Shown here one piece after another: positions 45,130 through 52,462 of a DNA stretch of 64,000 nucleotides (position 1 is the first letter of the stretch; the number at the start of each line of letters is the position of its first letter). Location: the NCBI GenBank assembly GCA_016124495.1, contig WGNP01000003.1, positions 186,001 to 250,000 on the forward strand, read 5' to 3'. A program made the position numbers and the translations under genes. The notes beneath the pieces are model-generated. The model saw only the letters and a program-made list of their open reading frames with translations, did not search any database and had not been told where the DNA came from. The DNA comes from Hyphomonas sp. Its GTDB lineage: Bacteria > Pseudomonadota > Alphaproteobacteria > Caulobacterales > Hyphomonadaceae.

Positions 45130-46326
45130 ATGCACACTTACGCTACCCCGTATAATATTGTCCGAAATCTGCAGCCGGAGCTGCCGACTTATTGCTTTCG
45201 TCCGGAGCGCGTGACCGCGGCGGCCCGCTGGTTCGTGGAGAAATTCCCGGCCCAGTCGTTTTACGCTGTCAAGGTGAACCCTGCCCTGCACGTGCTCGAC
45301 GCCCTCTGGGAAGCTGGCATCCGCAGCTTTGACGCGGCTTCCGAAAAGGAAGTACAGCTGATCCGCGGCCGTTTCCCGGACGCGCGGATTGCCTTCCTGC
45401 ACCCGGTGAAGCCGCGCCACGCGATCGAGCGCGCCTACTTCAACTATGGCGTCCGCATCTACGTGACCGACTCGGTTGCCGAGCTGAACAAGATCCTCGA
45501 AGCCACAAACTTTGCTCAGGACCTGACCATCCTCGTGCGTATTGCTGTCTCGAACGAAGGTTCGGCCCTGCCGCTGTCGGGCAAGTTCGGCGCGAGCACT
45601 GCTGAAGCGGCGGAAATCCTCCGCCTTGCCCGCCGTCATGCGGACGAGGTCGGCGTGTCTTTCCACGTCGGCAGCCAGGCAATGAAGCCCTCGGCCTGGG
45701 CGCAGGCGATGGCTGACGCGAGCCGTGTCATCATAGAGGCGGGCGTGACGGTGGACATCGTCGATGTCGGCGGCGGCTTCCCGGCGATCTACGCCGACAA
45801 GACCCCGCCGGAAATGGACGACTATGTCGCCATGGTGATGCGCTCGTTCGAGAACATGTTCGTTCTCGAGAACGCCGAGCTGTGGTGCGAGCCGGGCCGC
45901 GCGCTGGTCGCCGAGTCGGAAAGCCTGCTGGTGCGTGTCGACCTTGCCAAAGGCCGCGAGATCTACGTCAACGATGGCTCCTACGGCGCCCTTTATGACG
46001 CAGTGCACGAAGGCTGGAAGTTCCCGATGCGCGCGATTTCGGGCGACGGGCGCAAGCTCGGCCGCATGGTAGAATACACCGTGTACGGACCGACCTGCGA
46101 TTCCGCCGACATGCTGCCGGGCAAGGTCTGGCTTCCGGCCGGGCTGACCGAAGGTGACTATGTTGAGATCGGCAATATCGGTGCTTATGGGCGTTCGATG
46201 TCGACCCAGTTCAACGGGTTCGGCGAGAGCGAAGTTGCGGAAGTCCAGGATTCGCCCTGGCCGTCGCTCTATGTCTCGGCCGTCGGCGCCGAAGTCATCT
46301 CGATCGGCTCGATGGCTACGAACTGA
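45130..46326 (+). CDS. Ornithine/lysine decarboxylase (PLP group IV)
   Basis: Makes putrescine from ornithine (or cadaverine from lysine). It has 398 residues, alanine-racemase fold. The PLP lysine is K48 in FYAVKVNP; HVGSQ (about 179-183) and GGGFPA (about 214-219) hold the phosphate; the C-terminal-domain catalytic cysteine is C323 in VYGPTCDSAD, and WCEPGRALVAES is another conserved block. The short form is the eukaryotic-like type common in alphaproteobacteria. The ATG at 45130 sits 10 nt after GGAGG. Its 3' end overlaps the convergent murI by 58 nt. Ornithine versus lysine cannot be settled by eye. Confidence 0.9.
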   Translation: MHTYATPYNIVRNLQPELPTYCFRPERVTAAARWFVEKFPAQSFYAVKVNPALHVLDALWEAGIRSFDAASEKEVQLIRGRFPDARIAFLHPVKPRHAIERAYFNYGVRIYVTDSVAELNKILEATNFAQDLTILVRIAVSNEGSALPLSGKFGASTAEAAEILRLARRHADEVGVSFHVGSQAMKPSAWAQAMADASRVIIEAGVTVDIVDVGGGFPAIYADKTPPEMDDYVAMVMRSFENMFVLENAELWCEPGRALVAESESLLVRVDLAKGREIYVNDGSYGALYDAVHEGWKFPMRAISGDGRKLGRMVEYTVYGPTCDSADMLPGKVWLPAGLTEGDYVEIGNIGAYGRSMSTQFNGFGESEVAEVQDSPWPSLYVSAVGAEVISIGSMATN

Positions 46327-47141
46327 ACGTCCGGAAATCCGTAACGTCTGAGGACGCGCGTCATGCCGTCCGTATCGTCTGGCGGGCGGGTGAGGGAAGC
46401 TGTTCCTCCTTGCCCGCCGGATGGAGTATTGCCCGGCAGGACACGGATAGTCTGGCGGGCAATCGCGGCGCCTGAATCTATGTAGGACACGGCACGCGGC
46501 GAAGTGGCGATCAACTGACCGCGCACCAGCGGGAAATGCGTGCAGGCGAGCACGACCGTGTCGATCTGGTCTCCGCCCTCTGCATTGAAGAGCGGTGCCT
46601 GGGCGGCGGCATAAGCGTCGGGCGGCACGTCCTCGCCGCGGGCGTGCGCCTCGGCCAGTTTCACGAGCTCCAGACTGCCGTGCAGGATGACGCGCTTGCC
46701 AGCGGCGAACTGCTCGATGAGCTGCGCGGTATAGGCGCGCCGGACCGTGCCGGGGGTGGCGAGGAGGCCGATGGTGCCGGTCTCGGTGAGCTTCGCGGCG
46801 GGCTTGATAGCGGGAACGGTGCCGACGACCGGGATGGAGAGGGCGGCGCGCACTTCCGCCAGGGCCAGCGTGCTTGCAGTGTTGCAAGCGATGACGAAGA
46901 CATCCGGCCGGACCGCGTCCACGAGGGCTTTGGCTACAAGCGGCAGGCGCGCGCGCAGGGCGTCGTCCGACTTGTCCCCATACGGGAAAAAAGCATTGTC
47001 GGCGGCATAGTGGACCGCGAGGCGCGGGCCGAGAGCGCGGATTTCGCCGGCAACCGTGAGCCCGCCAACGCCCGAATCGAACACAAGGACGCGGCCCCGG
47101 GCGGGGGAAGGTTCGAAGGTGAAGGCTACCTGGTCGCTCAT
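46269..47141 (-). CDS. murI: Glutamate racemase
   Basis: Supplies D-glutamate for peptidoglycan. It has 290 residues. The two catalytic cysteines are present: C86 in VIACNTAST and C200 in LACTHFPLVRG. VFDSGVGGLTVAGEI (about 20-34) is the family N-terminal block, with FFPYGDKSDDAL near 51-62. The last about 20 codons overlap the 3' end of the decarboxylase gene on the other strand. The start MSDQVAFTFEPSPARG gives a normal length. MurI is essential in most bacteria lacking a D-amino-acid transaminase route. Confidence 0.95.
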   Translation of the reverse strand: MSDQVAFTFEPSPARGRVLVFDSGVGGLTVAGEIRALGPRLAVHYAADNAFFPYGDKSDDALRARLPLVAKALVDAVRPDVFVIACNTASTLALAEVRAALSIPVVGTVPAIKPAAKLTETGTIGLLATPGTVRRAYTAQLIEQFAAGKRVILHGSLELVKLAEAHARGEDVPPDAYAAAQAPLFNAEGGDQIDTVVLACTHFPLVRGQLIATSPRAVSYIDSGAAIARQTIRVLPGNTPSGGQGGTASLTRPPDDTDGMTRVLRRYGFPDVQFVAIEPIEMTSAPTAET

Positions 47142-47267
47142 CTGCCAGCGAATCTAAGCGCATTCCGGCGCGGCGCAATCGGGGCGGCGCCTCAGCGTGC
47201 CGGGGGCGTGTGGCACGAAACTTGTTGTGCAGCGCACAATCGAGGCTTAGCGTGAAAGGGTCAATCC

Positions 47268-47591
47268 ATGGGGAAACAGGACATGATGGACTTCTGGATG
47301 AATTCCTGGCGCACCTACACGGCGATGACCGCCGCGTCGCTCGACACGATGCTGACGATGCAGAAGAGCCTGATGAACCTGTCGTCCATCACGCTCAGCG
47401 ATGGCTGGGACAGCCAGGATGAAAACTACATGCGCGAAGCCTTCCAGCGCGCGGCCGACGCCAATGTGCGACGCTGGTCGGACACGGCCGACATGCTGAA
47501 GGGTATGCCGAGCTGGGTGCAGAAGATGAATTCGGTGCCAGGCACGACGCTGGTGAACCTGTTCGACATGGCGCAGCGCGGCCGGGGCTAA
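47268..47591 (+). CDS. Small helical protein, unknown function
   Basis: 107 residues, not recognised. It is Met-rich and mostly helical: MMDFWMNSWRTYTAMTAASLDTMLTMQKSLMNLSS, then NYMREAFQRAADANVRRWSDTADMLKGMPSWV. The pattern of an amphipathic N-terminal helix loosely recalls phasin-like or membrane-surface proteins, but no family motif is present. It lies 50 nt before the transketolase-like gene on the same strand, with AATCCATGG around the start. Real coding is likely from amino-acid balance. Confidence 0.65.
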   Translation: MGKQDMMDFWMNSWRTYTAMTAASLDTMLTMQKSLMNLSSITLSDGWDSQDENYMREAFQRAADANVRRWSDTADMLKGMPSWVQKMNSVPGTTLVNLFDMAQRGRG

Positions 47592-47641
47592 AGCCATCTG
47601 TCTCTTGTGGACTTGGCGCCTGCCCTGATTTACCTCTGGGC

Positions 47642-49204
47642 ATGACCCTTCCAATCGAGACTCTCAAAGCCCTTGAGCAGCGCCTGCTCTGGCTCAGCGC
47701 CTGGACGGTGCACAACGCCAATCACCTGCGCGAGAAGCGCGATGACGACGTCAAGGTGGGCGGGCACCAGGCCAGCTGCGCCTCAATGGTGTCGATCATG
47801 ACGGCGCTCTACTTCCATGTGCTGCGGCCGGAAGACCGGGTGGCGGTGAAGCCGCATGCGGCGCCGGTATTCCACGCGATGCACTACCTGATGGGCAATC
47901 AGACACGCGAGAAGCTGGAGAACTTTCGCGGCTATGGCGGGGCGCAGTCCTATCCGTCTCGGACCAAGGACATCGACGACGTGGATTTCTCCACGGGATC
48001 GGTCGGTCTTGGTGTGGCGGAGACGGCGTTTGCCTCGATCATCCAGGACTACCTGATCGCCCGTCCGTGGACGCAGCTTGGCTCAGGCGCGCGCAAACCG
48101 GGGCGGATGGTGGCGCTGGTGGGCGACGCGGAGCTGGACGAGGGCAACGTTTACGAGTGCCTGCAGGAGGGCTGGAAGCACGGCCTGCGCAATACCTGGT
48201 GGATTATCGACTATAACCGCCAGAGCCTGGACGGCGTGGTGCATGAGGGCCTGTGGGCGCGGGTGGAGGCGATCTTCACGGCGTTCGGCTGGCGCGTCGA
48301 GGTGCTGCGCTTCGGCGCGCTGCAGCGCGCGGCGTTTGCCGAACCGGGCGGCGGGCGGCTGCGGGACTGGATCGAGGCCTGCCCGAACTCGCTCTATTCA
48401 GCGCTGACCTACAGGGGCGGCGCGGCCTGGCGCAGGCGCCTGCTGGACGATATCGGCGACCAGGGCGAAGTGACCGCGCTGATCGAGCGGCGCACGGATG
48501 CGGAGCTCAGCACCCTGATGAACAATCTCGGCGGCCAGTGCCTCGAGACCTTGTGCGAGGCGTTTGACCGCGCCCGCGACGAGACGCCGACCGTGTTCCT
48601 CGCCTACACGATCAAGGGCTGGGGCACGCCGCTGGCCGGGCACAAGGACAACCATGCCGGCCTGATGACCAGGGCGCAGATGGCCGAGTTCCAGACGCGG
48701 ATGGGCATCGCCGAAGGTGAGGAATGGGAACCGCTGGCAGGTGTACAGAACCCGTCGGTGCTCAAGGAATTATTGCGGGAAGTTCCATTCTTTGCGGCCG
48801 GGCCGAGGCGCTATACCTCGCCGGCCGTGCCCTCTCCCGGGCCGGTATTTCTGGACGACGAGATGCTCTCGACGCAGGCGGGGTTCGGCAAGATCCTCGA
48901 CGCGCATGCGCGGGAGGAGACCGAACTGTCGCGCCGTATCCTGACGACCTCGCCGGATGTGACGGTCTCGACGAACCTCGGGGCCTGGGTGAACCGGCGC
49001 GGGCTGTTTGCACGCGAGGCTGTCCCGGACACATTCCGGGACGAGAAGATCCCGTCGGCGCAGAAATGGAGCTTCTCCCCGGAAGGCCAGCATATCGAGC
49101 TCGGCATTGCCGAGATGAACCTCTTCCTGCTGCTGGGCGCGGCAGGGCTGTCGCACTCGCTGTTCGGCGCGGCGAGCCATCTGTCGCCGGGCCGTATCCT
49201 TTAA
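47642..49204 (+). pseudogene. Transketolase/pyruvate-dehydrogenase-E1-like protein, 3'-truncated
   Basis: 520 codons of a thiamine-diphosphate enzyme whose homologues are about 780-790 residues. Present: VGGHQASCASMVSIMTALYFH (about 39-59), the ThDP motif VALVGDAELDEGNVYECLQEGWKHGLRNTWWIIDYN, FLAYTIKGWGTPLAGHKDNHAGLM, and the pyrimidine-domain glutamate in HIELGIAEMNLFLLLGAAGLSHSLFG. In relatives LFG is followed by ERLLPIGTLYDPF; here it runs into about ten unrelated residues and a stop, and a ribbon-helix-helix gene follows on the other strand. The lost part completes the pyrimidine domain and the C-terminal domain, so it is probably inactive. Promoter and start look intact. Confidence 0.8.
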
Positions 49205-49208
49205 GGGG

Positions 49209-49427
49209 TCAGGCGGCGCGTTTCGGGACGTTCCATGCGGATTTGAGCTCATGCAGGGCATCGATCCAGTCGCCGCCATCGCGCAGGCGCTGGACGTAGA
49301 GTTCGAGGATCTGGCGGGCAGCCACGCTCGGCTCGATGCCGCAGCGCTCAGCGTGCTCGGCGAAAAAGTCCTTGTCTTCGGGATCGAGGCGGACGGTGAG
49401 GGCAACCCTGTTGGACATCCGTGACAT
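49209..49427 (-). CDS. Ribbon-helix-helix (Arc/MetJ-type) protein
   Basis: 72 residues. The RHH core is at the N-terminus: a beta strand VALTVRLDPEDKDFFAEHAERCG then IEPSVAARQILELYVQRLR. It is followed by a short C-terminal tail (DWIDALHELKSAW) such as toxin-contact regions of antitoxins have, but no toxin gene accompanies it. The ATG at 49427 has AGGAG with good spacing. The AT-rich promoter region contrasts with the GC-rich surroundings. It begins the segment that replaces the lost 3' part of the transketolase-like gene. It may be an orphan antitoxin or DNA-binding regulator. Confidence 0.78.
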   Translation of the reverse strand: MSRMSNRVALTVRLDPEDKDFFAEHAERCGIEPSVAARQILELYVQRLRDGGDWIDALHELKSAWNVPKRAA

Positions 49428-49457
49428 GAAACGACTCCTGAAGCAGCTAGAAGATGC

Positions 49458-49485
49458 TATATATGATTTAGGTGTAATACGTCAA
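49458..49485 (-). promoter_or_regulatory. Sigma-70-like promoter of the RHH gene
   Basis: On the minus strand TTGACG (49485-49480) and TATATA (49463-49458) are separated by 16 nt, close to the sigma-70 consensus, 30 nt before the RHH start. The surrounding 49440-49520 is far more AT-rich than the window average. A second TTGACA lies on the plus strand at 49511-49516, possibly for the next gene. Confidence 0.55.
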
Positions 49486-49545
49486 CTTGTCCTGAATTTA
49501 TGATGAATATTTGACAAATACAGGAGTTTCGCGCTTTGTCCGGCG

Positions 49546-50046
49546 ATGCCGAATTGGTCGCGATCTTCCCCGTTTGAACCTGTTCCCGGGGATACGGGCC
49601 CGGTGCCCGTTTACCTGAAACGGGATTACCGGCTGCCGTTGCCGGTCGAGGTGCGCCGCGCCGTCGAATGGCTGGCGACAGGCTCGGAAAAGCAGGAGGT
49701 GCTGTTTGAGCTCGCCGACCCGGGCCGCGTGCGCGTGATCGAAGCCGGGGCCGCCCTGCCCCTGCTGCAGGCCGCGATGGCCGAGAGCGCGCGGACTGCG
49801 GAGGACCTCCGGCTGATCTACTCGCGCGGCAGCTTCATTCGGGACCGCCTCGACCTCAGTGACCCGGTAGTGCCGCATCTGGGTATCCTCCACGAGATCG
49901 GCCGGGAGGAGATGGTCGTGATGTTCGTGCGGGCTTATGCGGGGGATATCGAGATCTGGTCGAAAGGCTTCCACGACGAGCAGCTGGCCCTGGCCCAGGA
50001 ACGCCAGCGGGACGTGATCGAGAGCCTGCGGCGGGGCGGATTTTAA
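49546..50046 (+). CDS. Uncharacterised cytosolic protein
   Basis: 166 residues, not recognised. VPVYLKRDYRLPLPVEVRRAVEWLATGSEKQEVLFELADPGRVRVIE (start about 20) has the look of a swapped-hairpin (AbrB/MraZ-like) strand pattern, but this is weak. The rest is mixed alpha/beta with charged helices (ELALAQERQRDVIESLRR near the end). The ATG at 49546 lacks a close ribosome site; a TTGACA at 49511 could be a -35. The stop codon TAA is also the left half of a CtrA-type motif that faces the next gene. Confidence 0.6.
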   Translation: MPNWSRSSPFEPVPGDTGPVPVYLKRDYRLPLPVEVRRAVEWLATGSEKQEVLFELADPGRVRVIEAGAALPLLQAAMAESARTAEDLRLIYSRGSFIRDRLDLSDPVVPHLGILHEIGREEMVVMFVRAYAGDIEIWSKGFHDEQLALAQERQRDVIESLRRGGF

Positions 50047-50058
50047 CGGTTCTTTAAC
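50043..50058 (+). promoter_or_regulatory. CtrA-type binding site TTAA-N7-TTAAC
   Basis: TTAA (50043-50046), seven bases, then TTAAC (50054-50058) is a full match to the CtrA consensus of Caulobacterales and relatives. It overlaps the upstream stop codon and lies 77 nt before the ATG of the 118-residue gene, fitting a -35-overlapping activator site. CtrA itself is not in the window. Confidence 0.65.
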
Positions 50059-50134
50059 TAGCCTTGCGGAAGCTTGGAGATGCTAGAAGCAGCTCCCGGC
50101 ACCCACGCTGCGAGCCGCCACGAAGGAGGCCAGG

Positions 50135-50491
50135 ATGAGCATGTTGAACCCCGTCTGCCCCGCCCGGGGTATATATGGACACATCGAACGCCTTGAGGCG
50201 CGCCGGCAACAACTGGGCCGGACCGCCGAAACGGTGGCCGCCAGCGGGTGGCTGAAGCGGGACGCCTTGCTGGCGCGGCTCGAGGCCATCGACCAGGCGC
50301 TGATCTGCGAAGGCGAGCAAGCGCGCGACGAACTGGCGGACGTGGCCCCCGCGACGGCCGAAGGTGCGGCCTGCCAGATGATTGCGGCGCTGCGGGACCT
50401 GCAGGCCGGCGAGCCGGAGATGCGGCTTCGGGCCGCCCGGCTGATCGCCCGATCGGCGGCCTTCGCAGGCGCCGTTCGCCCGGGGACCTGA
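50135..50491 (+). CDS. Small helical protein preceded by a CtrA site
   Basis: 118 residues, family not recognised. It is almost wholly helical and Ala/Arg/Glu-rich: GHIERLEARRQQLGRTAETVAASGWLKRDALLARLEAIDQ and MRLRAARLIARSAAFAGAV, with coiled-coil potential at about 16-55. The ribosome site is excellent (AAGGAGG, 50123-50129, 5 nt before the ATG). A full CtrA motif lies upstream, which suggests cell-cycle or motility control; it might be a flagellar or polarity accessory protein, but this is inferred only from the motif. It converges on aguB. Confidence 0.7.
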   Translation: MSMLNPVCPARGIYGHIERLEARRQQLGRTAETVAASGWLKRDALLARLEAIDQALICEGEQARDELADVAPATAEGAACQMIAALRDLQAGEPEMRLRAARLIARSAAFAGAVRPGT

Positions 50492-50531
50492 CACCGGCCT
50501 CGCCCAGCTTCAAACTCCGACTGCGGAGATC

Positions 50532-51374
50532 CTAAAGGAGGATGTCGTAGAGGTCGGTCCTCCGGTCACGGAAAAAGCCCCAGGCTGCGCGGGCTCGGTC
50601 GATGTGATCCAGATCAAAGGTCGCGATCAGAACGCCTTCTTCCGCGCGGCCGAATTCGGTGACCACTTCGCCTGTCTCGTCGGTGATGAAGCTCGTGCCA
50701 TAGAAAACCTGGCCGCCCTCATCGCCGACACGGTTTGCGGCCACAACCGGAATGACGTTGGCGACCGCGTGGCCCTGCATGCCGCGGCGCCACCGGGCGG
50801 CGGTGTCGAGGCCGGCATCCTGCGGTTCGGCGCCGATGGCGGTGGGGTAGAGCAGTGCGTCGGCGCCCATCAGCGCCATCGCGCGGGCGGCTTCGGGGAA
50901 CCACTGATCCCAGCAGATGCCGACGCCGATTCGCCCCTTTAGGGTGGACCAGGTGCGAAAGCCGGTATCGCCGGGGCGGAAGTAGAACTTTTCCTGATAG
51001 CCGGGGCCATCGGGAATGTGGCTCTTGCGGTAGACGCCGAGCGGGGCGCCGTCGGCATCGATCATCACGATAGAATTGAAATAAAGCGGGCCATCCTTCT
51101 CGTAGATCGAGACGGGGATGACGACGCCGAGTTCGGCCGCAAGCTCAGTGAACTGACGAACGGCGGGGTGGTCCGTCCATTCCATGGCGCGGGCAAAGTG
51201 CTCCTCTTCCTGCGTCTTGCAGAAATAGTGGCCGCAGAAGAGTTCCGGCGGCAGCACGACATCGGCGCCCTTCGCGGCAGCGTCGCGGATGAAGCCAGCC
51301 ACACGTCCGATATTGTCCTGTATATCATCGGACGGCGTGAACTGGATCGCGGCGAGGGTCAGCGTGCGGGCCAT
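50532..51374 (-). CDS. aguB: N-carbamoylputrescine amidase
   Basis: Nitrilase-superfamily enzyme that releases putrescine, CO2 and ammonia from N-carbamoylputrescine. It has 280 residues. The Glu-Lys-Cys triad is visible: E44 in LPPELFCGHYFC, K117 in VYRKSHIPDGPGYQEKFYF and C154 in IGVGICWDQWFPE. The PELFCGHYFC and GYQEKFYFRPGD strings are distinctive for AguB among nitrilases. It is read with aguA, 12 nt downstream of it, as a two-gene operon. Together with the decarboxylase at 45130 it gives a second route to putrescine. Confidence 0.94.
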   Translation of the reverse strand: MARTLTLAAIQFTPSDDIQDNIGRVAGFIRDAAAKGADVVLPPELFCGHYFCKTQEEEHFARAMEWTDHPAVRQFTELAAELGVVIPVSIYEKDGPLYFNSIVMIDADGAPLGVYRKSHIPDGPGYQEKFYFRPGDTGFRTWSTLKGRIGVGICWDQWFPEAARAMALMGADALLYPTAIGAEPQDAGLDTAARWRRGMQGHAVANVIPVVAANRVGDEGGQVFYGTSFITDETGEVVTEFGRAEEGVLIATFDLDHIDRARAAWGFFRDRRTDLYDILL

Positions 51375-51386
51375 GGGAAGCTCCTG

Positions 51387-52370
51387 TCAGGCGGGGATTT
51401 CGCGGGTCATGCAATGGAAACTGCCGCCGCCGGCGAGGATGCCCCGCGCGGAAAGGCCGATTATCTCGCGGCCGGGGAACAGCGCTTTCAGCTCAGCAAG
51501 GGCGACGGCGCTGTATCGGTCTTCGTAGATGGGTACGAGGACGGCGCCGTTGGTGATAGTGAAGTTCATATGGCTGGCGGGGACCGGCACGCCGTCGCCG
51601 AAATCTATCCGGCCGGGCGACGGTATGGATGACACCATCAGCCCGGCGCCAGTAAGTGTCCGCTCGATTTCGATCAGGACATCCGTGTTCGGATCATCCA
51701 GGCCGGCCGGGTGCTGGCAGAGGACATGGCCGGGGCCGATGAAACGGGCGATGTTGTCGACATGGCCATCGGTATGATCGTTGGCGAGACCGTCGCCGAG
51801 CCAGATGATCTCCTCGGCGCCGAGCGCGGCGCGCAGGTGGCCTTCGATCTGGTCCTGGTTGAGACCGGGATTGCGATTAGCGTTCAAAAGGCACTGTCGG
51901 GTCGTCAGCAGTCGGCCTTCGCCGTCGGCATCAATGCCGCCACCTTCAAGGACAAGATCATGTGCGTGGACGGGCAGCAGCTCGGCGGCGGCCAGGGCGG
52001 CGGCGGTGCCGGTGTCGCCGTCCATAAGGTATTTGCCGCCCCAGCCGTTGAAGCGGAACACCTGCGCGGCGCGCGTGGCCCCTGCCCCGGTAACGATCGG
52101 GCCGGTATCGCGCAGCCAGATGTCGCCGGTCGGCAGGCGCACGAGGTCCGCTGCGCCGCCGAGCGCGGCCTGCGCCGAGACCACCGCCTCGTCCGACCCG
52201 ATGGCGACCTTGACCTTCACGTGGCGCGCGGCGGCATGGATGAAGGCCGCAATATCGGTGCGCGCGGCCGTAAGGTCGCCGCCCCACTCCTCGGCAAGCC
52301 GGGGCCAGCCGGCCCAGAGGGCGGCGTGCGGCGCCCATTCAGGCGCGAGGAAGGTTTTGAGGCCGGTCAT
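51387..52370 (-). CDS. aguA: Agmatine deiminase
   Basis: Converts agmatine to N-carbamoylputrescine and ammonia; guanidino-group-modifying fold. It has 327 residues. Marks: WGGDLTAARTDIAAFIH (about 30-46), WLRDTGPI (about 85-92), VLEGGGIDADGEGRLLTTRQCLLNANRNPGL (start about 141), the catalytic His in NDHTDGHVDNIARF (about 198-211), and the nucleophile C320 in GGGSFHCMTREIPA at the C-terminus. Agmatine's source (arginine decarboxylase or uptake) is not in the window. A TonB-gene terminator lies just upstream. Confidence 0.94.
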   Translation of the reverse strand: MTGLKTFLAPEWAPHAALWAGWPRLAEEWGGDLTAARTDIAAFIHAAARHVKVKVAIGSDEAVVSAQAALGGAADLVRLPTGDIWLRDTGPIVTGAGATRAAQVFRFNGWGGKYLMDGDTGTAAALAAAELLPVHAHDLVLEGGGIDADGEGRLLTTRQCLLNANRNPGLNQDQIEGHLRAALGAEEIIWLGDGLANDHTDGHVDNIARFIGPGHVLCQHPAGLDDPNTDVLIEIERTLTGAGLMVSSIPSPGRIDFGDGVPVPASHMNFTITNGAVLVPIYEDRYSAVALAELKALFPGREIIGLSARGILAGGGSFHCMTREIPA

Positions 52371-52400
52371 GTTGCTGCGGGCCTTGCCATAGCTTCACCC

Positions 52401-52433
52401 AAAGGAAAAGGGCGGCCCCGACAGGCCGCCCTT
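52401..52433 (-). terminator. Rho-independent terminator after the TonB receptor gene
   Basis: On the minus strand AAGGGCGGCC (52433-52424) pairs with GGCCGCCCTT (52417-52408) around a 6-nt loop, followed by a T/C-rich tail (TTCCTTT). It lies 30 nt past the receptor stop and before aguA, ending the receptor transcript. Confidence 0.85.
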
Positions 52434-52462
52434 CATATAGTGTCCCTATGCGGGAATACCGC

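Noticed and set aside
45121-47178. 685-codon minus-strand open frame spanning the decarboxylase and murI
   Set aside because: Arg/Pro/His-rich; it runs in a wrong frame through murI and antisense to the decarboxylase.
49209-50046. RHH gene plus the 49546 gene as a toxin-antitoxin pair
   Set aside because: They are divergent and the 166-residue protein shows no RelE/ParE or PIN features.
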